Below, piece after piece: positions 1 to 10,862 of a stretch of DNA of 60,653 nt. The stretch is taken from contig JAJZRV010000002.1 in assembly GCA_021850135.1 (NCBI GenBank), forward strand, positions 1-60,653. Reading direction: 5' to 3'. The notes below the pieces were generated by a model. The model ran no database searches and was not told the DNA's origin. It worked only from the letters and a program-made list of their open reading frames with translations. Origin of the DNA: Pseudomonadota bacterium. Lineage in GTDB: Bacteria; Pseudomonadota; Gammaproteobacteria; Burkholderiales; Ferrovaceae. The position numbers were made by a program, and so were the translations under genes. The stretch's first letter is position 1; each line of letters starts with the position of its first letter.

Positions 1-951
1 TCCGATCTGTTTGAGGCGCGCCAGCGTCGCGTCCAGATCGGTGCGCCAGATGTTGCGGCCGTCAATGAGTCCTGCCGAGAGTATCTTGTCCTCCGGCAAC
101 ATTTCGGCGGCTTGTGTCAGTTCGTCGCCGGCACGGACGCCATCGATGTGTACCGCTGCAACGGGCAGGCGACAGGCCAGGGCCAGGTTTTTTTTCAGGG
201 GCGAAAAATAGGTGGCCAGCATCAGGGCAGGGGGGCTCGCAGCGGCGAGGGCAGCGTAGGCCGGTTCGAAAGCGTCGGTCCAGGGCTCGGGCAGATCCAG
301 CCCCAAAATCGGTTCGTCCAGTTGAACCCAGTCGGCGCCTTCGGTTTTGAGGCGCTGCAGAATCCCGGCATAGACCCGAACCAGTTGAGGCAGCAGGCTC
401 AGGCGCTGAAACCCGGGCGCTTTTTCCTTGCCCAGCCACAGAAAGCTCAATGGCCCGAGCAGGACCACCTTGGTACGGTGCCCTGCCGCCCGAGCTTCGG
501 CCAGTTCTGCAAACAGGCGTTGCGAGGCGAGGCAAAACGTCGTGTCCGGGCCAAATTCCGGGACCAGGTAATGGTAGTTGGTGTCGAACCACTTGGTCAT
601 TTCCAGGGCGGGTTGTCCGGTATCGGAACGATCCGTTCCTGGCGCGACACCCCGGGCCAGCGTGAAATAACGCTGGAGCTCCGGCGTGTCCCCTGAAAAA
701 CCGAATCGCGCGGGCTCGCAGCCCAGCAACTGGATGTGGTTGGCCACATGGTCGTAATAGGCAAAATCCCCGACGCTGACCCAGTCCAGCCCGGCAGCGC
801 GTTGCAGCGCCCAATGGCGCGTCCTCAGTGCATGGCCGGTATCCTCCAGGGCTTGCGCGCTGATTTCTCCGCGCCAATGGCGCTCGAGGGAAAACTTCAA
901 TTCCCGCTGGTGACCGATTCTGGGAAATCCAAGGATATGGGTGCGAATCAC
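1..951 (-). CDS. metE: Cobalamin-independent methionine synthase, N-terminal part (cut by window edge)
   Basis: MetE transfers the methyl group of 5-methyltetrahydropteroyltriglutamate to homocysteine, the last step of methionine synthesis, in the cytoplasm. Only the first 317 codons are in the window; the frame runs off position 1 without a stop. Read on the minus strand from GTG at 951, the protein opens with THILGFPRIG and carries WFDTNYHYLVPEF and DWVQLDEPIL, all typical of the MetE N-terminal barrel. The zinc-binding C-terminal domain lies outside. The GTG is preferred because GGAGG sits about 8 bases upstream; the nearby ATG at 985 is in another frame. The gene is divergent from metR, the classic arrangement, with a promoter and MetR box between them. 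Confidence 0.93.
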   Translation of the reverse strand, partial: MIRTHILGFPRIGHQRELKFSLERHWRGEISAQALEDTGHALRTRHWALQRAAGLDWVSVGDFAYYDHVANHIQLLGCEPARFGFSGDTPELQRYFTLARGVAPGTDRSDTGQPALEMTKWFDTNYHYLVPEFGPDTTFCLASQRLFAELAEARAAGHRTKVVLLGPLSFLWLGKEKAPGFQRLSLLPQLVRVYAGILQRLKTEGADWVQLDEPILGLDLPEPWTDAFEPAYAALAAASPPALMLATYFSPLKKNLALACRLPVAAVHIDGVRAGDELTQAAEMLPEDKILSAGLIDGRNIWRTDLDATLARLKQIG

Positions 952-1004
952 GGTACTGCCTCCGTCGTTGAACAAGAACTTGCCATGTTCGCGGCGTACA
1001 GATT

Positions 1005-1033
1005 ATTATTCAAACGATAAAATTTAATGTTAA
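1005..1033 (-). promoter_or_regulatory. Candidate sigma-70 promoter of metE
   Basis: On the minus strand TTAACA (1033-1028) and AATAAT (1010-1005) are separated by 17 bases in an AT-rich stretch unlike the surrounding DNA. The MetR box at 1037-1049 lies just upstream of the -35, the position expected for a LysR-type activator. Inferred from sequence only. Confidence 0.55.
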
Positions 1034-1036
1034 CAA

Positions 1037-1049
1037 TGAACTTTTTTCA
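1037..1049. promoter_or_regulatory. MetR box (perfect TGAA-N5-TTCA)
   Basis: TGAA CTTTT TTCA matches the known MetR consensus exactly, and one more base on each side (A...T) extends the palindrome. It ends 11 bases before the metR ATG and abuts the putative metE -35, so a single site could activate metE and autoregulate metR. Confidence 0.8.
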
Positions 1050-1060
1050 TATTGCATCCC

Positions 1061-2454
<1,394 letters not shown>

Positions 2455-2488
2455 CCGGTCTGTGCGCCGCTTCGGGTAAAATGCGGGC

Positions 2489-5400
2489 ATGACTGTCGCC
2501 CCGCCCACCCCCTTCGTTCATCTGCGCCTGCACACGGAATTCTCGATCACGGACGGCATCGTTCGCATCGAGGACGCCCTCCAGTGTGCCGCCGATGACG
2601 GCATGGTGGCGCTGGCCATGACCGACCTCAACAACCTGTTCGGCCTGATCCGGTTTTACAGCATGGCGCGCGGCAAGGGCATCAAGCCCATTGCCGGTTG
2701 CGACGTATGGATTGCCGCAGAAGGCGAACGCCAGCCCGCTTTTCGGGTGCTGCTGCTCGCGCGCAATCATCGCGGCTATCTCGTGCTGTGCCGGCTGCTG
2801 TCGCGGGCCTGGCGTTCCGGCCAGGAGCGTGGCGTGGCGTATGTCCAGCGCGCGTGGCTGGAACAGGATGCGGCGGGGCTGATCGTGCTCTCCGGTGCGG
2901 AGCAGGGCGACGTGGGCCAGGCGCTCGCTGCAGGAAATCTCAAGGAGGCCACGCAGCGCGCCCAACGCTGGGTGGGGGCTTTCGGCGACGCCTATTACCT
3001 GGAACTGCAGCGCACGGGGGCTCCCGGACAGGAGTCCCTGGTGGACCTGACCATCCACCTTGCTGCCGAACTCGACATTCCGCTCGTTGCCACACACCCC
3101 ATCCAGTTCAGCCGGCCCGACGATTTCAAGGCCCACGAAGCGCGGGTGTGTATTGGCGGCGGGTACCTGCTGGCCGATGCGCGTCGTCCCAGGACCTTTA
3201 CGCGCGAACAGTATTTCAAGTCGCAGGAAGAGATGCAGGCCCTGTTTGCCGATGTGCCGGAGGCCCTGCAGAACGCGCTGGAAATCGCCAAGCGCTGCAA
3301 CCTCGAACTGAGCCTCGGCAAACCGCGCCTGCCCGATTTTCCCACCCCCCCCGGCGAAAGCCTGGACGACTACATGGTGCGCCTTGCGGGCGAGGGGCTC
3401 ACTGCGCGCCTGGAATGGCTCTACCCGGATCCGGTGCTGCGCGCGCAGGAGCGTCCCACCTACGAGGCGCGCCTCGCCTTCGAGTGCAACACCATCATCC
3501 AGATGGGGTTTCCAGGCTACTTCCTGATCGTGGCCGATTTCATCAACTGGGCCAAACACAACGACGTGCCCGTGGGGCCGGGGCGGGGCTCGGGCGCCGG
3601 GTCGCTCGTGGCGTACTGCCTGGGCATCACCGACCTCGATCCCCTGCGCTATGACCTGCTGTTCGAGCGATTTCTCAACCCCGAACGGGTGTCCATGCCC
3701 GACTTTGACGTGGATTTTTGCCAGGATGGGCGTGACCGGGTCATCGAGTACGTGCGTCAGAAATACGGCAGCGATTCCGTCTCGCAGATTGCCACCTTTG
3801 GCACCATGGCTGCCAAGGCCGTGATTCGCGACGTGGGACGGGTGCTGGACATGCCCTACAACTTCGTGGACCAGCTCGCCAAGCTCATTCCCTTTGAAAT
3901 CGGCATGACGCTGGCCAAGGCCCGCGAGCAGGAACCGCAAATCAACCAGCGTGCCGCCGAAGAAGAGGAAGTGGCCGAGCTGCTGGTGCTGGCCGAAAAG
4001 CTGGAGGGCATCACGCGCAACGTGGGCATGCATGCGGGCGGCGTGCTGATTGCACCGGGACAGCTCACGGACTTTACGCCCCTGTACTGCCAGGAAAGCT
4101 CTGATGCGGTGGTCAGCCAGTTCGACAAGGACGACGTGGAAAAGGTCGGCCTGGTCAAGTTCGACTTTCTGGGATTGCGCACGCTCACCATCCTGGACTG
4201 GGCCGAACGCCACATCCGGGCCATTCCCGACGATCCCGTGGCCGCTGCCTTCCGGATTGCCGACATTCCGCTCAACGACCCGGCCACCTATGCCCTGTTC
4301 GGTTCAGGCAATACCACGGCGGTGTTCCAGCAGGAATCGCGCACCGCCAAGGATCTTGAAAAACGCCTCAAGCCCGACAGCTTCGAGGACATCATCGCCC
4401 TGATGGCATTGAACCGGCCGGGGCCGCTGCAGTCGGGCATGGTGGATGACTTCATCAACCGCAAGCAGGGGCGTGCCAAGGTGGAGTTTTTCCACCAGTC
4501 CCTCGAGCCCGTGCTGCGCCCCACCTACGGGGTCATCGTGTATCAGGAACAGGTGATGCAGATTGCCCAGGTGCTGGCGGGCTACACCCTGGGTTCGGCA
4601 GACCTGTTGCGGCGGGCCATGGGCAAGAAGGACGCCAAGGAAATGGCGCGCCAGCGCAGCCAGTTCATCGAAGGAGCCACCGAGCGCGGCGTGGCGGTCA
4701 AGCTCGCCACACAGCTTTTCGACCTGATGGAAAAGTTTGCCGAGTACGGCTTCAACAAGTCGCACTCGGCGGCCTATGCGCTCGTGTCCTATCAAACCGC
4801 CTGGCTCAAGGTGCATTACCCGGCGGCCTTCATGGCGGCCACCCTGTCAGGCGACCTGGACGACACGGACAAGGTGGCCATCTTCGTGGAGGACGCGCGC
4901 CACAACGGCCTTGAAATCCTCCCTCCGGATGTGAATGCTTCGGGCTACCGCTTCGTGCCGGTCAACGCAAAACAGATCCGTTACGGTCTGGGCTCGGTCA
5001 AGGGCACGGGCGAATCCGCCGCACTGGAGATCGAGCGGCTGCGCAAGGAAAGCGGCCCGTTCAAGGACCTGTTCGACTTCTGCCATCGCACCGACAAGCG
5101 CATCGTCAACCGACGGGTGGTGGAAGCGCTCATCAAGGCGGGGGCTTTCGACAGCCTGGGCGAGGAGCGCGCCACGCTGTACGCCTCCATGGATGATGCC
5201 ATGGACATGGCGGAGCAGGCGGCGCGCCACACCCATCAGGGGGCCCTCTTTGGCGGTGGCACGGACGCGGATGCGGCGGCCTCCGTGGCGCTTACCGTGG
5301 TCGAACCCTGGTCGCTCAAGGAAAAGCTGGCGCACGAAAAATCCGTGCTGGGCTTCTATTTCAGCGGGCACCCCTTTGCAGCCTATCGCAAGGAAGTGGC

Positions 5401-5938
5401 GGGGTTTGTGTCGCGCCGCCTGTCCGACCTCGTGCCCCATGCCGAGCCGGTGGTGGTGTGCGGGATCGTGGCGAGCACCCGGATGCAGCAAACGCGGCGG
5501 GGCCGGATGGGGCTGGTGCTGCTGGATGACGGCACGGCCAAGGTGGAAGTGGCCATTTTCAGCGAGTTGTTCGACAGCGTGCGGTCGTTGATCCGCGAAG
5601 ACCAGTTGCTGATCGTGGAGGGCAAGGCCTCGCTTGATCATTTTACGCAATCCGTGCGCATGACGGCCGACGCCGTGTTCTCCTTCGCCCAGGCCCGCGA
5701 GCGCCATGCCCGCGGCTTGCGCCTCAGGATGAACGGTCAGGCGGATGCCGCACGCCTTGGGGCCATTCTCAAGCCCTTTACGCCCGGAGACTGTCCGGTC
5801 CGCCTGCAATATTCCAACGCGCGCGCCCTGTGCGAGATCGACCTGCCCCCGGCACGCCTGGACGAAGCGCTGCTGGCCGAGCTGACTGCCTGGCTCACGG
5901 AAGACAACGTTCGGGTGGTCTACCGCAACGATGGCTGA
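2489..5938 (+). CDS. dnaE: DNA polymerase III subunit alpha
   Basis: The catalytic subunit of the replicative polymerase, 1149 residues, the usual DnaE length. An N-terminal PHP domain begins with HLRLHTEFSITDG; the C-family polymerase core contains the catalytic aspartate motif PDFDVDFCQDGRD near residue 405 and GPGRGSGAGSLVAYCLGITD just before it. Helix-hairpin-helix and OB-fold regions follow (VVCGIVASTRMQQTRRGRMG near residue 990). It ends only 11 bases from the convergent metG stop, with no room for an ordinary intrinsic terminator. Confidence 0.97.
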   Translation: MTVAPPTPFVHLRLHTEFSITDGIVRIEDALQCAADDGMVALAMTDLNNLFGLIRFYSMARGKGIKPIAGCDVWIAAEGERQPAFRVLLLARNHRGYLVLCRLLSRAWRSGQERGVAYVQRAWLEQDAAGLIVLSGAEQGDVGQALAAGNLKEATQRAQRWVGAFGDAYYLELQRTGAPGQESLVDLTIHLAAELDIPLVATHPIQFSRPDDFKAHEARVCIGGGYLLADARRPRTFTREQYFKSQEEMQALFADVPEALQNALEIAKRCNLELSLGKPRLPDFPTPPGESLDDYMVRLAGEGLTARLEWLYPDPVLRAQERPTYEARLAFECNTIIQMGFPGYFLIVADFINWAKHNDVPVGPGRGSGAGSLVAYCLGITDLDPLRYDLLFERFLNPERVSMPDFDVDFCQDGRDRVIEYVRQKYGSDSVSQIATFGTMAAKAVIRDVGRVLDMPYNFVDQLAKLIPFEIGMTLAKAREQEPQINQRAAEEEEVAELLVLAEKLEGITRNVGMHAGGVLIAPGQLTDFTPLYCQESSDAVVSQFDKDDVEKVGLVKFDFLGLRTLTILDWAERHIRAIPDDPVAAAFRIADIPLNDPATYALFGSGNTTAVFQQESRTAKDLEKRLKPDSFEDIIALMALNRPGPLQSGMVDDFINRKQGRAKVEFFHQSLEPVLRPTYGVIVYQEQVMQIAQVLAGYTLGSADLLRRAMGKKDAKEMARQRSQFIEGATERGVAVKLATQLFDLMEKFAEYGFNKSHSAAYALVSYQTAWLKVHYPAAFMAATLSGDLDDTDKVAIFVEDARHNGLEILPPDVNASGYRFVPVNAKQIRYGLGSVKGTGESAALEIERLRKESGPFKDLFDFCHRTDKRIVNRRVVEALIKAGAFDSLGEERATLYASMDDAMDMAEQAARHTHQGALFGGGTDADAAASVALTVVEPWSLKEKLAHEKSVLGFYFSGHPFAAYRKEVAGFVSRRLSDLVPHAEPVVVCGIVASTRMQQTRRGRMGLVLLDDGTAKVEVAIFSELFDSVRSLIREDQLLIVEGKASLDHFTQSVRMTADAVFSFAQARERHARGLRLRMNGQADAARLGAILKPFTPGDCPVRLQYSNARALCEIDLPPARLDEALLAELTAWLTEDNVRVVYRNDG

Positions 5939-5949
5939 ACGCCGTCCCG

Positions 5950-7980
5950 TTACTTGATGCGCAGTCCCGGGGTGGCGCCGCTGTCGGGGGAGAGCAGGTA
6001 GAGCCCGGTGCCGTCGCCTGCGGCCAGCACCATGCCCTGCGATTCGCCAAAGCGCATCTTGCGCGGGCTGAGGTTGGCCACCATGACCGTCAGGCGTCCC
6101 ACCAGCTGTTCCGGCGTGTAGGCGCTCTTGATCCCGGCAAAGACCGTGCGCTGGCCCACCCCGATGTCGAGGGTGAGCCTGAGCAGCTTGTCGGCTTCGG
6201 GTACGGCCTCCGCCGCCACGATGCGCGCCACGCGCAGGTCAATGCGGGAAAAATCGTCGATGCCGATGGTGTCCGCCACGGCGGGCAGGGGTGGGGCAGC
6301 GGGGCTTGCCGCAGGTTGTTCCGCCACCAGCGTTTCCTGGCTTGCCGCCACCAGGGCTTCGACTTTTTTCGGGTCGATGCGGGTGATGAGGTGCTGGTAG
6401 GGCTTGATGTGATGGCCCAGCAGCGATGCACCGGCGTGGGCTTCGCTCCAGGCCAGGGCCGGCACGTCGAGGAAGGCTTCCACCTTTTCAGCCAGCACGG
6501 GCAAAACCGGTTTGAGAAACAGGGTGAGCAGTCTGAAAATTTCAAGGCATGCGGTGCACACCTGCTGCAGCTCGTCGTTGCGCGCCTCGTCCCGGGCCAG
6601 ATCCCAGGGTTTGATGCTGTCCACGAACTGGTTGGCCGCATCGGCGAGAATCATGATCTCGCGCAGGGCCTTGCCGAACTCGCGCGCGTCGTACAGGGCG
6701 GCGATGGATTCGGCTTCGGCATAGAAGCGGTGGATGAGCGGGACGGCGGATTCCGGCAGGGTTTGCGCGAGGGCGCCCTCAAAGCGCCTGGAAATGAACC
6801 CCGCGGTGCGGCTTGCGATGTTGACGTACTTGCCCACCAGGTCGCTGTTGACCCGGGCCACGAAATCGTCCAGGTTGAGGTCGATGTCGTCCATGCTCGC
6901 GTTGAGCTTGGCTGCGTAGTAGTAGCGCAGGTATTCGGGGTCCAGGTGCTTGAGGTAGTTGCCGGCGGTGATGAACGAGCCCCGGCTCTTGGACATTTTC
7001 TGCCCGTTGACGGTCAGGAAACCGTGCACGAACAGTTGCGTGGGCGTGCGGAATCCGGCGCTCTCCAGCATGGCGGGCCAGAACAGGGAATGAAAATAGA
7101 GAATGTCCTTGCCGATGAAATGGTACAGCGCCACCGTGCTGTCCTTGCCCCAGAAGGCATCGAAATCCAGGCCGCGCTCGGTGGCCAGCTTCTTGAATGT
7201 GCCGATGTAGCCGATGGGCGCATCGAGCCAGACGTAAAAGAACTTGTCGGGGGCGCCCGGAATCTCGAAGCCGAAGTAGGGCTTGTCGCGCGAAATGTCC
7301 CAGTCGGTCAGCCCGGACTTGAACCATTCGTCCAGCTTGTTGGCGGCCTCCACGGGAATCGTGCCGGAACGGGTCCACTGGCGCAGGAAGGCCTCGCACT
7401 GGCCCAGGGCAAAAAAGTGGTGCTCCGAGGTGCGCTCCACGGGGCGCGCGCCGGACACCACGGACACCGGATCGATCATTTCGGTGGGCGCATAGGAGGC
7501 CCCGCACACCTCGCAGTTGTCGCCGTACTGGTCCTTGGCGTGGCAGCGCGGGCATTCCCCCTTGATGAAGCGGTCGGGCAGGAACATGTTGCGCACCGGG
7601 TCGTAGAGCTGCTCGATGGGGCGGACCTTGATCAGCCCGGCGGCCTTGAGCCGGTTGTAGATTTCCGACGCATATTCGCGCGTCTCGGGGCTGTGGGTGC
7701 TGTAATACAGGTCGTGCGCGATGTGGAAGCCGGCAAAGTCCTGCATGTGTTCGCGGCGCGCCTTCTCGATCATCTGCTCGGGCGTGATGCCTTGCGCCTC
7801 GGCGGCCAGCATGACCGGCGTGCCGTGGGTGTCGTCTGCACAGATCAGGTAGACGGTATGCCCCCGCATGCGCTGGTGGCGCACCCAGATGTCGGTCTGG
7901 ATGTGTTCGACCATGTGGCCAAGGTGGATGCTGCCGTTGGCATACGGCAGTGCGCTGGTAACCAGGAGGGTGCGGCTCAT
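5950..7980 (-). CDS. metG: Methionyl-tRNA synthetase
   Basis: Charges tRNA-Met with methionine. The 676-residue protein has the class I signatures [11 protein letters not shown] (HIGH) and GQKMSKSRG (KMSKS), a zinc knuckle of two Cys-x2-Cys pairs (CPRC...CEVC), and a C-terminal EMAPII-like tRNA-binding domain ([14 protein letters not shown] onward, last about 110 residues) that mediates dimerisation in the long-form enzymes. It is convergent with dnaE and divergent from mrp. Confidence 0.97.
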   Translation of the reverse strand: MSRTLLVTSALPYANGSIHLGHMVEHIQTDIWVRHQRMRGHTVYLICADDTHGTPVMLAAEAQGITPEQMIEKARREHMQDFAGFHIAHDLYYSTHSPETREYASEIYNRLKAAGLIKVRPIEQLYDPVRNMFLPDRFIKGECPRCHAKDQYGDNCEVCGASYAPTEMIDPVSVVSGARPVERTSEHHFFALGQCEAFLRQWTRSGTIPVEAANKLDEWFKSGLTDWDISRDKPYFGFEIPGAPDKFFYVWLDAPIGYIGTFKKLATERGLDFDAFWGKDSTVALYHFIGKDILYFHSLFWPAMLESAGFRTPTQLFVHGFLTVNGQKMSKSRGSFITAGNYLKHLDPEYLRYYYAAKLNASMDDIDLNLDDFVARVNSDLVGKYVNIASRTAGFISRRFEGALAQTLPESAVPLIHRFYAEAESIAALYDAREFGKALREIMILADAANQFVDSIKPWDLARDEARNDELQQVCTACLEIFRLLTLFLKPVLPVLAEKVEAFLDVPALAWSEAHAGASLLGHHIKPYQHLITRIDPKKVEALVAASQETLVAEQPAASPAAPPLPAVADTIGIDDFSRIDLRVARIVAAEAVPEADKLLRLTLDIGVGQRTVFAGIKSAYTPEQLVGRLTVMVANLSPRKMRFGESQGMVLAAGDGTGLYLLSPDSGATPGLRIK

Positions 7981-8107
7981 GAGAGGCGGATGCCTGAATA
8001 AAGCCGCTAGTGTATCAACCTCCTGCTGTAATTTCGATACTGAGACTATAATCAGCGGCTGGAATGTCTCGATTCATTTGGAAAACCCGATCACTGGAAG
8101 GGAACTC

Positions 8108-9196
8108 ATGGCTATTACCGATAAGGAAGTCGAAGCGCTGGTCAGGGATCTGATCGATCCCAACACCGGCAAGTCTCTGGGCAGCGCCAAGGCCCTGCGT
8201 CAGGTCAAGGTGGAAGGGGGCGCGGTCACCGTGGATCTCGTGCTGGGCTACCCGGCGCGAACCCTGGGCGCCGCGGTGCGCGAGGCGCTGGAAGCGCGAC
8301 TGCGCGAGCAGGCCGGCGTGACCGGGGTGACCGTCCAGATTGACTGGCGCGTCAAGGCGCACGCCGTCCAGGCGGGGCTCAAGCCGCTCACCGGCATCCG
8401 CAACGTGATCGCCGTGGCCTCGGGCAAGGGTGGCGTGGGCAAGTCCACCACCACGGTCAACCTGGCACTGGCGCTCGCCGCCGAAGGCGCCCGCGTGGGG
8501 ATACTGGATGCGGACATCTACGGCCCCTCGCAGCCTACCATGCTGGGCATCAACGGGCGTCCCGAAAGCGCGGACGGAAAAACCATGCTGCCCCTGATGG
8601 GGCACGGCCTGCAGACCATGTCGGTGGGCTACCTGATTGACCAGGATCAGCCCATGGTATGGCGCGGCCCCATGGTGACCCAGGCCCTCGAGCAGCTGCT
8701 GCGCGACACCCAGTGGAACGACCTCGACTACCTCATCGTGGACATGCCTCCGGGCACCGGCGACATCCAGCTCACGCTGGCCCAGAAGGTTCCCGTCACG
8801 GGCGCCATCATCGTGACCACGCCGCAGGACATTGCCCTGCTCGATGCCCGCAAGGGGTTCAAGATGTTCGAGAAGGTGGGCGTGCCCATCCTGGGCGTGG
8901 TGGAGAACATGAGCACCCATATCTGCTCCAGATGCGGCCATGAAGAACACATCTTCGGTGCCGGCGGCGCTGCAAAAATGTGCGCCGACTTCGGCACGGA
9001 ATTGCTGGGCGCCCTGCCGCTGGACATCCGCATCCGGGAACAGACCGATTCGGGCAAGCCCACCGTGGTGGCGGAGCCCGAGGGCCCCATCACCGAGACC
9101 TATCGCAGCATCGCCCGCCGGGTGGCCATCAAGGTGGCCCTGCGCAGCGAAGACCATGCGGCCAAGTTTCCCAAGATCGTCGTTCAAAATTCCTGA
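8108..9196 (+). CDS. apbC: Mrp/ApbC/NBP35-family P-loop ATPase, iron-sulfur cluster carrier
   Basis: A 362-residue cytoplasmic carrier thought to bind and transfer Fe-S clusters to apoproteins. An N-terminal MIP18-like (DUF59) domain of about 90 residues precedes the ParA/MinD-type ATPase with the deviant Walker [13 protein letters not shown], a Walker B region ([13 protein letters not shown]), and the C-x2-C pair CSRC that binds the bridging cluster. ATG 8108 has GAAGGGA upstream; longer upstream reading gives no family-like sequence. Only 13 bases separate it from dcd, suggesting one transcript. Confidence 0.93.
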   Translation: MAITDKEVEALVRDLIDPNTGKSLGSAKALRQVKVEGGAVTVDLVLGYPARTLGAAVREALEARLREQAGVTGVTVQIDWRVKAHAVQAGLKPLTGIRNVIAVASGKGGVGKSTTTVNLALALAAEGARVGILDADIYGPSQPTMLGINGRPESADGKTMLPLMGHGLQTMSVGYLIDQDQPMVWRGPMVTQALEQLLRDTQWNDLDYLIVDMPPGTGDIQLTLAQKVPVTGAIIVTTPQDIALLDARKGFKMFEKVGVPILGVVENMSTHICSRCGHEEHIFGAGGAAKMCADFGTELLGALPLDIRIREQTDSGKPTVVAEPEGPITETYRSIARRVAIKVALRSEDHAAKFPKIVVQNS

Positions 9197-9209
9197 GGAC
9201 CGCGCAACA

Positions 9210-9776
9210 ATGAGCATCAAGTCTGATCGCTGGATCCGGTCCATGGCACGGAACCACGGCATGATCGAACCCTTCGAACCCGGCCAGGTCAAGGTGGTCA
9301 ACGGGCAGCGCATCGTGTCCTACGGCACGTCGAGCTACGGCTACGATATCCGCTGTTCGGACGAGTTCAAGCTGTTCACCAACCTGAATTCCACCATCGT
9401 GGACCCCAAGAACTTCGACGCCAATTCCTTCGTGGACGTCAAGGCGCCGGTGTGCATCATTCCGCCCAACTCCTTCGCGCTGGCGCGTACCGTGGAGTAC
9501 TTTCGCATTCCGCGCAACGTGCTCACCATCTGCCTTGGAAAATCCACCTACGCCCGCTGCGGCATCATCGTCAACGTGACGCCCTTCGAGCCGGAATGGG
9601 AAGGGTTCGTGACGCTCGAGTTTTCCAACACCACGCCATTGCCCGCCAAGATCTACGCCAACGAAGGGGTCGCCCAGGTGCTGTTTTTCGAGTCGGACGA
9701 GCCCTGCGAAGTGTCCTACAAGGACCGGGGCGGCAAGTACCAGGGCCAGCATGGGGTGACGCTGCCCAAGATGTAG
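9210..9776 (+). CDS. dcd: dCTP deaminase
   Basis: Deaminates dCTP to dUTP, feeding thymidylate synthesis through dUTPase. The 188-residue length and the motifs [27 protein letters not shown] and [17 protein letters not shown] (with the catalytic glutamate) are those of the trimeric bacterial monofunctional enzyme. The ATG follows the mrp stop by 13 bases with TGAGGA upstream. The sequence is highly conserved and intact. Confidence 0.96.
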   Translation: MSIKSDRWIRSMARNHGMIEPFEPGQVKVVNGQRIVSYGTSSYGYDIRCSDEFKLFTNLNSTIVDPKNFDANSFVDVKAPVCIIPPNSFALARTVEYFRIPRNVLTICLGKSTYARCGIIVNVTPFEPEWEGFVTLEFSNTTPLPAKIYANEGVAQVLFFESDEPCEVSYKDRGGKYQGQHGVTLPKM

Positions 9777-9845
9777 GTTCAGGCGGGCCCGTCGTCATGG
9801 GCTCCGCAGTATTTAAGTTGTTTTTTTGCGCCACCTTTCTCCTGG

Positions 9846-9873
9846 TTCCGGCACGCTAACCCCTTGCCGGATC
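9846..9873. terminator. Stem-loop downstream of dcd (weak terminator candidate)
   Basis: An imperfect inverted repeat with the core TCCGGC (9847-9852) and GCCGGA (9866-9871) lies in the 224-base gap between dcd and the FlhD-like gene. A T7 run lies before it, not after, so it is not a standard intrinsic terminator on the plus strand. I saw no other clear structure in this gap. Confidence 0.3.
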
Positions 9874-10000
9874 AGGAGTTGCGGTCGGCCAGGGCAGCCA
9901 TGCGAAAGTCCCCTTCCGCATCCATTCCCCCTTTCTCCCTATAGTGAACGCCAGCGCCCAAACGGGATTGGGCGCCATTCACCTACAGGAGAAGCGCGCC

Positions 10001-10309
10001 ATGAGCAGCCTTGGCAAATCCATGTCGGACATCAATCTGGGCATGTTGTACCTCGCCCGGGAAGTATTGCAGCAGGACCGCGCATCGGGGATGGCCCATC
10101 TTGGCATCACGCCCGAAGTGGCGACCACCCTGCTGTCCCTTTCTGCCGAAGAAATCAACCGCCTTGCCCATACGCCGCTCCTGCTGGTGGGGCTGCGCTG
10201 GCGCGGCGCTTCCGTATGGGACTGCCTGCGCCAATACGCCATGGGCAGCGCCGCGGCGTTGCCGCGCGCGCTGCTGCTGGGGGAGGGCGAACTCGACCAT
10301 GTCCACTAA
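10001..10309 (+). CDS. FlhD/SetD-like transcriptional activator subunit
   Basis: A 102-residue protein with the FlhD pattern: DINLGMLYLA, then QDRASGMAHLGI, then EVATTLLSLS and a trailing LAHTPLLL. FlhD forms a heteromer with FlhC. Besides the flagellar master regulator, the same families supply SetD/SetC of SXT/R391 elements and AcaD/AcaC of IncC plasmids, which activate conjugation genes. Because the downstream genes are conjugation-type and no flagellar gene is nearby, I infer a SetD-like role. ATG 10001 has AGGAG upstream. The 3' end overlaps the flhC-like start by 11 bases. Confidence 0.72.
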   Translation: MSSLGKSMSDINLGMLYLAREVLQQDRASGMAHLGITPEVATTLLSLSAEEINRLAHTPLLLVGLRWRGASVWDCLRQYAMGSAAALPRALLLGEGELDHVH

Positions 10310-10862
10310 GCGCGCACTGCAAGCCGAGATCCAACAGTACCGCAATGCCGAACGGCTGCTCCTGCTGGGTGCGCGCGTTCCCATCGTGATGGAAATGACG
10401 CGACTCTCCAGCTGGTTCCTGCGCAAGCTGTCCCTGGAGATTCGCGGCGAGGCGCCGCGCAAGGGCCAGATCCCCAACTCGGACCAATGGTACTTGCGAC
10501 GCCAGAACAATCTCGAAGCATCCCTTTTCTGCGCCCTCTACGATGGCCTGAAAAAACATCCGGAAACCGGCATGGACGAATGCGCCCTGCTGGTAGCCGC
10601 CTATTCGCAACTGCGCTCGGCTTTTGAAGCGGCGGGGACGGCGGCGGCCATGTCCATCGATCGCGCTTGGTGGCTCATCAAGTCGCTGCAGATCAAGACC
10701 CTGCGGCGTGCGCGCTGCCGGGTGTGCCAGGGGCGCTACCTGCAGGCCTGGAGCCGGCTGGAACGCAATTTTCTGTGCTGGGATTGCCGTCAGCAGGGTT
10801 ATACCGTGGCGGACGGACGCGCCCCCCGTCGGGTGAGGCGTGAGGCGCATCGTGAATCGTGA
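10299..10862 (+). CDS. FlhC/SetC-like transcriptional activator subunit
   Basis: A 187-residue FlhC-family protein. It shows LLLLGARVPIV, then LIRG-like LEIRGEAPRKGQIPNSDQWY, NLEASLF, and the four zinc ligands C140-x2-C143 and C160-x2-C163 near the C-terminus, followed by a basic tail. FlhC is the main DNA-binding partner of FlhD. It is divergent from the flagellar proteins I remember, in keeping with a SetC/AcaC-type regulator, although this cannot be settled without alignment. It overlaps the genes on both sides, so it is translationally coupled to the MobH-like gene. Confidence 0.72.
   Translation: MSTKRALQAEIQQYRNAERLLLLGARVPIVMEMTRLSSWFLRKLSLEIRGEAPRKGQIPNSDQWYLRRQNNLEASLFCALYDGLKKHPETGMDECALLVAAYSQLRSAFEAAGTAAAMSIDRAWWLIKSLQIKTLRRARCRVCQGRYLQAWSRLERNFLCWDCRQQGYTVADGRAPRRVRREAHRES

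Noticed and set aside
5830-8001. Long plus-strand open frame of 723 codons opposite metG
   Set aside because: It is the mirror of a highly conserved metG in GC-rich DNA and has no domain; the metG frame is certain.
10001-10862. Flagellar master regulator FlhDC
   Set aside because: Family match is real, but no flagellar or chemotaxis gene is near and the next genes are conjugation-type, so a SetDC-like role is preferred. Kept as an open alternative.
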